A stretch of DNA of 56,351 nucleotides from Nonomuraea guangzhouensis (GTDB lineage Bacteria; Actinomycetota; Actinomycetes; Streptosporangiales; Streptosporangiaceae): positions 1 through 56,351 of the forward strand of contig NZ_JAHKRM010000053.1 in the NCBI RefSeq assembly GCF_019396345.1, in the 5' to 3' direction. The notes beneath the pieces were generated by a model that was given only the letters and a program-made list of their open reading frames with translations, did not search any database and was not told where the DNA came from. Positions within the stretch are counted from its first letter, which is position 1; each line of letters starts with the position of its first letter. This document shows, in pieces, positions 44,204-51,174 of this stretch. The position numbers and the translations under genes were made by a program.

Positions 44204-45768
44204 ATCCGGAAGACGCCGTAGCCGACGGGGTCGAGCGGGGCGTTGGCCGCCGCGGAGAGTGCCAGGCCGAGGACCGTGCGGGTGTCGAGCGGGTCGATCA
44301 CACCGTCGTCCCACAGCCGGGCCGTGGAGTAGTAGGGATTGCCCTGGTGCTCGTACTGGGCCCTGATGGCGTCCGCGTCGGCGTTGCCGACGGTGGTGAG
44401 CACGTTCGCGGCCTGCTCGCCGCCCATGACCGAGATGCGGGCGTTCGGCCACATCCACAGGAACCTGGGCGAGTACGCCCGCCCGGCCATGGCGTAGTTG
44501 CCCGCGCCGAACGAGCCGCCGATCACCACCGTGAACTTCGGCACCCTGGCACAGGAGACCGCGGTGACCATCTTGGCGCCGTGCTTGGCGATGCCGCCCG
44601 CCTCATAGGCCTTGCCGACCATGAAGCCGCTGATGTTCTGCAGGAACACCAGCGGGATGCGCCTGCGGTCGCACAGCTCGATGAAGTGCGCGCCCTTCAG
44701 CGCGGACTCGCTGAACAGGATGCCGTTGTTCGCGATGATCCCGACCGGGTGCCCGTGCAGGTGGGCGAAGCCGGTGACCAGCGTCGAGCCGTACTCGGCC
44801 TTGAACTCCAGGAACCGCGAGCCGTCGACGAGCCGGGCGATGACCTCCCGCACCTCGTACGGCCGGCGGGTGTCGGCGGGCACGATGCCGTAGAGGTCGC
44901 GCGGGTCGTGCCGGGGCTCCGCGGGCTCGGCCCGGTCCCAGGGCCGCTCGGCTCTCGGGGCCAGCGTGGAGACGATGTCGCGGACGATGGCCAGCGCGTG
45001 CGCGTCGTCCTCGGCCAGGTGGTCGGTGACGCCGCTGACCCGGGCGTGCAGGTCGCCGCCGCCCAGCTCCTCGGCCGTGACCTCCTCGCCGGTGGCCGCC
45101 TTCACCAGCGGCGGGCCGCCGAGGAAGATGGTGCCCTGGTCGCGCACGATGACGGCCTCGTCGCTCATGGCCGGGACGTACGCGCCGCCCGCCGTACAGG
45201 AGCCGAGCACCGCGGCGATCTGCGGGATGCCGCGCGCGGACATCGTGGCCTGGTTGTAGAAGATGCGGCCGAAGTGCTCCCGGTCGGGGAAGACCTCGTC
45301 CTGTTTGGGGAGGAACGCGCCGCCGGAGTCGACCAGGTACACGCACGGCAGGTGGTTGTGCAGCGCCACCTCCTGCGCGCGCAGGTGCTTCTTGACGGTG
45401 ATCGGGTAGTACGTGCCGCCCTTCACGGTGGCGTCGTTGGCCACGACCACGCACTCGCGCCCGGCGATCCGGCCGACGCCGGTGATGATCCCGGCGGCCG
45501 GCGCCTGGTCGTCGTAGAGGCCGTTGGCGGCCAGCGGCGACAGCTCCAGGAAGCGGGAGCCGGGGTCGAGCAGGCCGTCGACGCGGTCGCGCGGCAGCAG
45601 CTTGCCGCGTTCGACGTGACGCTGCCGCGACCGCTCGGGGCCGCCCGCGGCGGCCACGGCGAGCCGCTCCAGCAGGTCGGCGGCGAGCCGCTCGTTGAGC
45701 GCGGCGTTCTGCTTGAACGCCTCGCTGCCGGGGTCCGCGGCCGAGTTCAGCACCGGCCAGTCGCTCAT
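44200..45768 (-). CDS. Acyl-CoA carboxylase beta subunit (carboxyltransferase), probable methylcrotonyl-CoA type
   Basis: Encodes 522 residues, with the two crotonase-like halves of the carboxyltransferase family. It has GKLLPRDRVDGLLD, the MCC-typical VVANDATVKGGTYYPITVKK then HLRAQEVA, CVYLVDSGGAFLPKQDEVFP, and LGSCTAGGAYVPAMSDE for the acyl-CoA site. QNISGFMVGKAYEAGGIAKH and GGSFGAGNYAMAGRAYSPRF give the biotin site. These features point to methylcrotonyl- rather than propionyl-CoA carboxylase. It is the first gene of the operon, reading away from a divergent TetR gene, with a palindrome in between. Confidence 0.94.
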   Translation of the reverse strand: MSDWPVLNSAADPGSEAFKQNAALNERLAADLLERLAVAAAGGPERSRQRHVERGKLLPRDRVDGLLDPGSRFLELSPLAANGLYDDQAPAAGIITGVGRIAGRECVVVANDATVKGGTYYPITVKKHLRAQEVALHNHLPCVYLVDSGGAFLPKQDEVFPDREHFGRIFYNQATMSARGIPQIAAVLGSCTAGGAYVPAMSDEAVIVRDQGTIFLGGPPLVKAATGEEVTAEELGGGDLHARVSGVTDHLAEDDAHALAIVRDIVSTLAPRAERPWDRAEPAEPRHDPRDLYGIVPADTRRPYEVREVIARLVDGSRFLEFKAEYGSTLVTGFAHLHGHPVGIIANNGILFSESALKGAHFIELCDRRRIPLVFLQNISGFMVGKAYEAGGIAKHGAKMVTAVSCARVPKFTVVIGGSFGAGNYAMAGRAYSPRFLWMWPNARISVMGGEQAANVLTTVGNADADAIRAQYEHQGNPYYSTARLWDDGVIDPLDTRTVLGLALSAAANAPLDPVGYGVFRM

Positions 45769-45794
45769 GTGCCCCCTTCCGTCATGAGGCAGAT

Positions 45795-45810
45795 GTTAGT
45801 CATCATTAAC
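45795..45810. promoter_or_regulatory. Probable TetR operator, copy 1, between the carboxylase operon and its regulator
   Basis: GTTAGTCATCATTAAC is a 16-bp imperfect palindrome, symmetric at 12 of 16 positions. It lies 26 bases from the carboxyltransferase start and 22 from the TetR start. A second copy matching at 13 of 16 positions (reverse orientation) occurs at 46403-46418, which supports a real protein-binding motif. Confidence 0.65.
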
Positions 45811-45832
45811 GTAACCGTCTACCATGTGAGAC

Positions 45833-46417
45833 GTGACGACGACGCGGAGCCGTGGCAGCCGGCGCCTGGAGATCCTCGGCGCGGCCGCGAACCTGTTCGC
45901 CGCGCGCGGCTTCCACGGCGTCTCGATCGAGGACATCGGCGGCGCGGTCGGCGTCTCGGGCCCGGCGCTCTACCGCCACTTCAGCGGCAAGGAGGCGCTG
46001 CTCGCCGAGATGCTGCTGGGCATCAGCTCGCGGCTGCGCGAGTCGGCCGCAGCGGCGGTCACCTCGCCCGGCGGGCCGGAGGAGACGCTCAACGCGCTGC
46101 TGAACGTGCAGATCACCTTCGCGCTCGAACAGCCCGCGCTGATCACCGTGCACGACCGGGAGCTGGGCAACGTGCCCGAGCGCGAGCGGCGGCAGATCAG
46201 GCGGTTGCAGCGGCTGTACGTCGAGGAATGGGTGACCGTGCTGGCCGAGCTGCACCCGTCGTGCCCGCCTCCGCGGCTCCGGGCCGCCACGCACGCCGTC
46301 TTCGGGCTGCTCAACTCCACCCCGCACAGCGCCGGCGAACTGCCCGCGCAGGCCATGCGCCCCCTCCTGCACGCGATGGCCAGGGCCGCCATCACGGCCT
46401 CAGTTAACGCTCACTAA
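45833..46417 (+). CDS. TetR-family regulator of the acyl-CoA catabolic operon
   Basis: Encodes 194 residues from a GTG at 45833. The N-terminal helix-turn-helix reads EILGAAANLFAARGFHGVSI then EDIGGAVGVSGPALYRHFSG. The C-terminal domain (TetR_C type) presumably binds an acyl-CoA or pathway intermediate. It is divergent from the carboxylase operon, the usual arrangement for repressors of leucine/branched-chain degradation. Its stop codon lies inside a second copy of the candidate operator, just upstream of the PadR operon. Confidence 0.9.
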   Translation: MTTTRSRGSRRLEILGAAANLFAARGFHGVSIEDIGGAVGVSGPALYRHFSGKEALLAEMLLGISSRLRESAAAAVTSPGGPEETLNALLNVQITFALEQPALITVHDRELGNVPERERRQIRRLQRLYVEEWVTVLAELHPSCPPPRLRAATHAVFGLLNSTPHSAGELPAQAMRPLLHAMARAAITASVNAH

Positions 46418-46418
46418 C
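46403..46418. promoter_or_regulatory. Probable TetR operator, copy 2, overlapping the TetR stop codon
   Basis: GTTAACGCTCACTAAC reads GTTAGTGAGCGTTAAC on the other strand, matching copy 1 at 13 of 16 positions and keeping the GTTA...TAAC ends. It includes the TetR stop codon and lies 84 bases before the PadR start, so it could serve as a distal operator or link the exporter operon to the same regulator. Confidence 0.5.
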
Positions 46419-46454
46419 AGAGCGCCATGTCCGCAAAACATGGGCTTTTCACGC

Positions 46455-46493
46455 CAACTATCTAGATATATCGTCACGATATCTCGATAGTTG
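46455..46493. promoter_or_regulatory. PadR operator overlapping the PadR ribosome binding site
   Basis: Arms 46455-46469 (CAACTATCTAGATAT) and 46479-46493 are reverse complements with a single mismatch across a nine-base centre. The right arm ends at the GGAGG that precedes the PadR ATG at 46502. Such ATAT-rich dyads at their own promoter are typical PadR targets, so autorepression of the PadR-exporter operon is likely. Confidence 0.75.
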
Positions 46494-46501
46494 GAGGCAT
46501 C

Positions 46502-47143
46502 ATGCGTGATCCCAATCTGTGGGATGACATCCTGCAAGCGGCTACAGAACCCCCACATCCCCACTTACCGCCGGGACCACCGTTCCCGCCCGGCGCACCC
46601 CCACCCCCGATGGGCCCGGGCATGCCGCCCTTCCCGGGTGGCCCGCCGCCAATGGGCGGCCTGCCCGGCGTGCCGCCGATGGGCTGGGAGGGCGACGCTC
46701 CGCGCGTACGACGCGGCGACGTCAGGGCCGCGCTGCTGAGCCTGCTCAGCGAGGGGCCGAAGAACGGCTACCAGATGATCCAGGACATAGAGGAGCGCAG
46801 CCGCGGCGTGTGGCGGCCCAGCCCCGGCTCGGTCTATCCGTCACTCCAGCAACTGGAGGACGAGAGCCTGGTCGCCAGCGACGAGAGCGGCGGCTCCCGC
46901 ATCTACCGCCTGACCGAGCAGGGCCGCGAGCAGGCCGAACGGCACCTCGACGGCGAGCCGCCCTGGGACGAGGTGGCGCGCTCGGTGCCCGAGGACCGGC
47001 ACGAGCTGCGGCTGCTGTGGGCCCAGCTCAACGAGGCGTTCAGCCACCTGGCGCGGACGGCCAACGACCAGCAGGTCACCCAGGCCAAGAAGCTGCTCAG
47101 GCAGACACGTAAGTCCGTTTTCCAGATCCTCGCGGAGGACTGA
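46502..47143 (+). CDS. PadR-family regulator with Pro/Gly-rich N-terminal extension
   Basis: Encodes 213 residues; the start is fixed by GGAGG. Residues ~15-62 are a Pro/Gly/Met-rich stretch (PPGPPFPPGAPPPPMGPGMP...), followed by the PadR winged helix (about 68-145: RRGDVRAALLSLLSEGPKNG then YQMIQDIEERS, and PSPGSVYPSLQQLEDESLV). A C-terminal helical dimerisation segment ends the protein. Two bases separate it from the ABC ATPase gene, so it presumably represses the exporter and is relieved by a transported drug or envelope stress. Confidence 0.92.
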   Translation: MRDPNLWDDILQAATEPPHPHLPPGPPFPPGAPPPPMGPGMPPFPGGPPPMGGLPGVPPMGWEGDAPRVRRGDVRAALLSLLSEGPKNGYQMIQDIEERSRGVWRPSPGSVYPSLQQLEDESLVASDESGGSRIYRLTEQGREQAERHLDGEPPWDEVARSVPEDRHELRLLWAQLNEAFSHLARTANDQQVTQAKKLLRQTRKSVFQILAED

Positions 47144-47145
47144 CG

Positions 47146-48126
47146 ATGACAGCGGCGGCGGTGGCCGTACACGGCCTGAAGAAGACCTACGGCAAGGTCG
47201 AGGCCGTCAAGAACGTCGACTTGGAGGTGGCACCTGGCGAGGTGTTCGGCTTCCTCGGCCCGAACGGCGCCGGGAAGACCACCACGATCAGCATGCTCTG
47301 CACGCTCGTCAACCCGACCGGCGGCAGCGCCACGGTCGCCGGGCACGACGTGGTGCGGGAGCGCGACGAGGTACGCAGGAACATCGGGCTGGTCTTCCAG
47401 GACCCGACGCTCGACGGCTACCTGAGCGCCGAGCAGAACCTGCGCTTCCACGCCGAGCTGTACGGCGTGCCGAAGAGCATCGTCGGCGACCGGATCAAGC
47501 AGGTCATGGAGATGGTCGCGCTCTGGGACCGCAAGGACGCCAAGGTCATGACGTTCTCCGGCGGCATGAAGCGGCGGCTGGAGATCGCCCGGGGGCTCCT
47601 GCACTCGCCCCGGGTGCTGTTCCTGGACGAGCCCACGGTCGGCCTCGACCCGCAGACCCGCTCGGCCATCTGGGGCTACATCAACCAGCTCCGGCACCTG
47701 GAGGACATCACCATCTTCATGACCACCCACTACATGGACGAGGCCGAGTACTGCGACCGGATCGCGATCATCGACCACGGCGAGATCGTCGTCATCGACT
47801 CGCCGGAGGCGCTGAAGGCCAGCATCGGCAAGGACCGGGTGCAGATCCAGACGGGTGACGACGACGCCGCGATCAAGGCGCTCCGCGAGAAGTTCGACCT
47901 GGACGCGGCCGTGCGCGAGGGCGCGGTGACGTTCGCCGTCGCCTCGGGCGAGGAGTTCGTGCCCCGGCTGTTCGCCGAGCTCGGCATGCCGATCAGGTCG
48001 GTGAGCGTCTCACGGCCCTCCCTCGACGACGTGTTCATGAACTACACCGGTTCCACGATCCGCGACGCCGAGGAAGGCGCCGAGTCAGGCGGCAGGGCGT
48101 GGATGAGAGCGATGGCGAGGCGATAG
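47146..48126 (+). CDS. ABC transporter ATP-binding protein, DrrA family
   Basis: Encodes 326 residues. Walker A GPNGAGKTTT (about 38-47), Q-loop VFQDPTLDGYLSAEQNL, signature FSGGMKRRLEIA, Walker B VLFLDEPTVGLD and the switch histidine in TTHYMDEAEYCD are all intact. The C-terminal ~80 residues form the extra regulatory domain common in DrrA-type ATPases, ending SRPSLDDVFMNYTG. It energises the permease encoded next, probably exporting a hydrophobic compound or lipid. Confidence 0.95.
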   Translation: MTAAAVAVHGLKKTYGKVEAVKNVDLEVAPGEVFGFLGPNGAGKTTTISMLCTLVNPTGGSATVAGHDVVRERDEVRRNIGLVFQDPTLDGYLSAEQNLRFHAELYGVPKSIVGDRIKQVMEMVALWDRKDAKVMTFSGGMKRRLEIARGLLHSPRVLFLDEPTVGLDPQTRSAIWGYINQLRHLEDITIFMTTHYMDEAEYCDRIAIIDHGEIVVIDSPEALKASIGKDRVQIQTGDDDAAIKALREKFDLDAAVREGAVTFAVASGEEFVPRLFAELGMPIRSVSVSRPSLDDVFMNYTGSTIRDAEEGAESGGRAWMRAMARR

Positions 48127-48128
48127 TC

Positions 48129-48983
48129 ATGGCGACAGAGGCGATCAGCGTCCGGGTGCCGGTGCACAGCGCCGGGCACGATCTCCGGGCGATCAAGGTG
48201 GTCCTGCACCGGGAGCTGCTGCGGTTCGTCAACGACCGCACCCGCATGCTGTCGATGCTGCTGCAGCCGGTGCTGTGGCTGTTCGTGATGGGCACCGGGC
48301 TGGGCTCGCTGGTGCGCGGCACCATCCCGGGCATCGACTACCGCACCTTCATGTATCCCGGCATGATCTCGATGACCGTGATCATGACCGGCATGTTCTC
48401 GGCCGGGTCCATCGTGTGGGACCGCGAGTTCGGCTTCCTGCGCGAGATGCTCGTCGCCCCGGTCTCACGTGGGGCGATCGTGGTCGGCAAGTGCCTGGGC
48501 GGGGCCCTCGTGGCCACCGGGCAGGGCGTCGTCATCCTGGCGATGGCCGGGTTGGTCGGCGTACCGTACTCGCCGGCTCTGATCGTCACGCTGCTGGCGG
48601 AGATGTTCCTCGCGGCGTTCACGATCACGGCGTTCGGGGTGATGCTGGCGGCGCGGATGCGCAACATGCAGACCTTCTTCGGGCTGATGCAGATGGCGAT
48701 CATGCCAATGATGTTCCTGTCGGGGGCGATGTTCCCGCTGGCGAACCTGCCGTCGTGGCTGCACCTGCTGACGGTGATCAACCCGATGACGTACGCGGTG
48801 GACCCGATGCGGGAGGCGGTCTTCTCCCACCTCGACGTTCCGGCGCAGGTGAACGCGGTGCTCAACCCGGGGGTTCGGTGGTTCGACTTCCAGGTGCCGG
48901 TGGGGGTGGAGCTGGGGGTGGTGGCTCTTCTGGGGGCGGTGCTGCTGGGGGTGGGGATCGCGCAGTTCAGGCGGGCGGAGTAG
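48129..48983 (+). CDS. ABC-2 type permease, DrrB family
   Basis: Encodes 284 residues from ATG 48129 (GAGG eight bases upstream); a GTG at 48099 inside the ATPase gene would add ten residues and cannot be excluded. About six membrane helices are present, with the ABC-2 features FMYPGMISMTVIMTGMFS, REFGFLREMLVAPVSRGAI (coupling helix region), MFLSGAMFPLANLPSWL and NPMTYAVDPMRE. It forms the transmembrane half of the exporter with the preceding ATPase. Confidence 0.93.
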   Translation: MATEAISVRVPVHSAGHDLRAIKVVLHRELLRFVNDRTRMLSMLLQPVLWLFVMGTGLGSLVRGTIPGIDYRTFMYPGMISMTVIMTGMFSAGSIVWDREFGFLREMLVAPVSRGAIVVGKCLGGALVATGQGVVILAMAGLVGVPYSPALIVTLLAEMFLAAFTITAFGVMLAARMRNMQTFFGLMQMAIMPMMFLSGAMFPLANLPSWLHLLTVINPMTYAVDPMREAVFSHLDVPAQVNAVLNPGVRWFDFQVPVGVELGVVALLGAVLLGVGIAQFRRAE

Positions 48984-49078
48984 GTCGCACAGGTTTTCGT
49001 ATCCGGCTGCGACGGGCTCGTTACGGAGGGTAGCTTTCCCGATGCAAGCGCAATCCCCCCTTCAAAGGAGCGTCAGCG

Positions 49079-49567
49079 TTGGACTTGCACGCGGCAGTGA
49101 TGGAGCTCACGGACCGGGTCTCCGTGCTCGAGGAACGTACAGTTAGCGGTGTGCCTGACATGACGATCGCCGAACGGTTCGATGTCCACCATGTGCGCGC
49201 TGACGCCATGGGGAAGAACATCCTCGACAAGATCGACAAGCGGACCAAAGAGCTCAACCAGAAGATCGATCTCCGGACAAAGCAGCTCGACGAGAAGATC
49301 TACACGCTCAACATCGACATGATGGATGGCTTCGACCGGGTCAATCAAGACATCGCAAAGGTCAGTCATCGCCTCGATCAGCAAGGCACCAGGATCGACA
49401 ACCTCGAGTTGTCCATGGCCCGTCGGTTCGAGGCCCTCGACAAGGACATGGCCGAGCTCAAGGGCAGGTTCGACGGACTCGAAGGCAGGCTCGGCGGACT
49501 CGAGGGCGGGTTCGGTGAGCTCAAGAGCATGCTCATCAGCCTCGGAGCCAAAGCTCCCGAGTCCTAG
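49079..49567 (+). CDS. Coiled-coil protein of unknown function
   Basis: Encodes 162 residues from a TTG at 49079; AAAGGAG eight bases upstream makes this start convincing. No signal peptide, membrane helix or enzyme motif is seen. The charged sequence (ILDKIDKRTKELNQKIDLRT...KQLDEKIYTL, then heptads through MAELKGRFDGLEGRLGGLEG) is typical of a long coiled coil. LEGRLGGLEGG repeats lie near the end. I recognise no family. It could be a structural or scaffold protein. It stands alone, with a bidirectional terminator following. Confidence 0.8.
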   Translation: MDLHAAVMELTDRVSVLEERTVSGVPDMTIAERFDVHHVRADAMGKNILDKIDKRTKELNQKIDLRTKQLDEKIYTLNIDMMDGFDRVNQDIAKVSHRLDQQGTRIDNLELSMARRFEALDKDMAELKGRFDGLEGRLGGLEGGFGELKSMLISLGAKAPES

Positions 49568-49577
49568 CGGCAACACG

Positions 49578-49608
49578 TGAGGCCCGGAGCAGATCGCCCC
49601 GGGCCTCA
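49578..49608. terminator. Bidirectional hairpin terminator
   Basis: Arms TGAGGCCCGG (49578-49587) and CCGGGCCTCA (49599-49608) are perfectly complementary with an 11-base loop. It lies between the converging ends of the coiled-coil gene (49567) and the secreted repeat protein (49627) and could serve both. There is no clear T-run on either side. Confidence 0.75.
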
Positions 49609-49626
49609 GCTAGCGGTGCCGACGTG

Positions 49627-50979
49627 TTACCGCTTCACGCGGACATAGTCCCTACGGCTGCTGTCGCCATAGAAATCGTCATCCCCGCCGAACACGAACT
49701 TCCACGAGCCCGACTTCCACGCCTTGACCCTGGCGTACAGCTTGCCGCTGTCACCCGACGACGTGGTCTTCACGTACTGCCACTTGTGCGCGCCGACCGG
49801 CTTGAAGTACAGCGCGACCTTGCCCGCGTACCCCTCCCAGGATCCGCTGTCGTCGATCTGCAGCTTGCCCCTGAACTTCAGGTACTTACCGCGCTTGACC
49901 GGCTCCGGGTAGGCGTTGAACTTGATCACGCGGCTGGCCGACTTGTCCGCCGTCGGCGGCGGGGTGGGCTCGACGACCGTGACCCGCTCGGCGTCGCTGA
50001 CCGAGCCCCTGACGCCGCTGGTGCCGGCGAACGCGGCCCGCCACCAGCCCGACGACTCAGCGGTCGCGCTGGCCCAGAAGCGGCCGTCGCGGTTCGTCTC
50101 GTCGCTGGTGACGTACTCCCACCGGCGCGACCCATCGGCCTTGAAGAAGATCGAGACCCGCTGGCCGGGCAGTGCCCGCCAGCCTTCGGCCTGCAGGGTG
50201 CCGGTGAAGTTCAGCCGGGAGCCCTTGTCGACGGGATCGGGTGCGGCGTCGAAGCCGGTGATCCTGCTGTCGCGATCGTGCCTGACCTGGACGTCGACCC
50301 TGTCGCTGTCGCTGACCGAGGCCCGGGCCTCCTTGTTCCCGGCGAACTCGGCTCGCCAGTAGCCGGTGGCCCTGGCCCGTACCTTGGTGGCGAACCAGCC
50401 GTCGCGGCCAGTGGTGACCGAGGTGACACCGCGGTAGGCGTCGGCGCCCTTCTCACGGAAAGTGATCGCCACGGACGCCCCGGCGTATCCCTTGCCGTCG
50501 GCCTGGAGCCGGCCAGAGACCCTGATCAGGTCGCCGCGGTCCACCTGGCCGGGGCTGGCGCCGAAGTCGACGATCTTGGTGACGAGGGCCTTCTGGATGT
50601 CGAAGGTGCCGCTGACGGACTTCTCGCCGTCACCGTGGGCGATGGCGAGGAAGCTCCACTTGCCGGCGTCCTTCGCCTCGAAGCTCTTCGTACCGGTCCA
50701 CTTGGTCCGGAGGCCGAACGGCGCCGGCTTGAGCTCGACGGGCGTGCCGACGCTCAGGCCGGGCGGCTTGAGCTGGAGCTCGGCCGTCTTGGCGTCGCCG
50801 GTGGTGAACGTGAACGTCACCGTGACCGGCTTGTCGAAGACCACGACCGGGGAGCCCGGGCTGAGGTCCACATCGGAGATGGAGGGGGCCTTGGCCGCGG
50901 CCGACGCGGACGGCGCCAGGGCGAGAAGCCCGGCGGCCGTCGCGAGCGCGATGGCGGCGACACGGATGCGTTGTAACAT
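49627..50979 (-). CDS. Secreted protein with repeated Ig/beta-sandwich domains
   Basis: Encodes 450 residues from ATG 50979 (AAAGGA about seven bases upstream). The signal peptide is 1-27 (ALATAAGLLALAPSASA). After an N-terminal beta domain, three similar ~90-100-residue units follow. Each opens with a phrase like (I/V)xxFxAxPxPVxKGxxLxFxGxLQ, continues with a VSIxFKxxGxxxWxYVT strand and ends with GWWRAAFAG or GSWKFVFGG. No cell-wall anchor motif is seen. Function is unknown; a surface adhesion or wall-binding role is plausible. Tyr/Trp-rich beta strands suggest glycan binding, which is inference. Confidence 0.85.
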   Translation of the reverse strand: MLQRIRVAAIALATAAGLLALAPSASAAAKAPSISDVDLSPGSPVVVFDKPVTVTFTFTTGDAKTAELQLKPPGLSVGTPVELKPAPFGLRTKWTGTKSFEAKDAGKWSFLAIAHGDGEKSVSGTFDIQKALVTKIVDFGASPGQVDRGDLIRVSGRLQADGKGYAGASVAITFREKGADAYRGVTSVTTGRDGWFATKVRARATGYWRAEFAGNKEARASVSDSDRVDVQVRHDRDSRITGFDAAPDPVDKGSRLNFTGTLQAEGWRALPGQRVSIFFKADGSRRWEYVTSDETNRDGRFWASATAESSGWWRAAFAGTSGVRGSVSDAERVTVVEPTPPPTADKSASRVIKFNAYPEPVKRGKYLKFRGKLQIDDSGSWEGYAGKVALYFKPVGAHKWQYVKTTSSGDSGKLYARVKAWKSGSWKFVFGGDDDFYGDSSRRDYVRVKR

Positions 50980-51174
50980 GCGGGTTCCTTTCTGGATCCC
51001 TGCGTTCAACGCGGCATTGAGGGTGCCACGCATTCGCTCCCAGTAAACATTCAGGTTGGCCACAAAGTGGCTCAATCTGACAATCTGTTATGGATCAGGG
51101 TCAATCGGACCGGTCCACAACATGTCCCTCCCGACAGGCAGACGAACCCGGTATCGGGACGACATAATCGCCTT

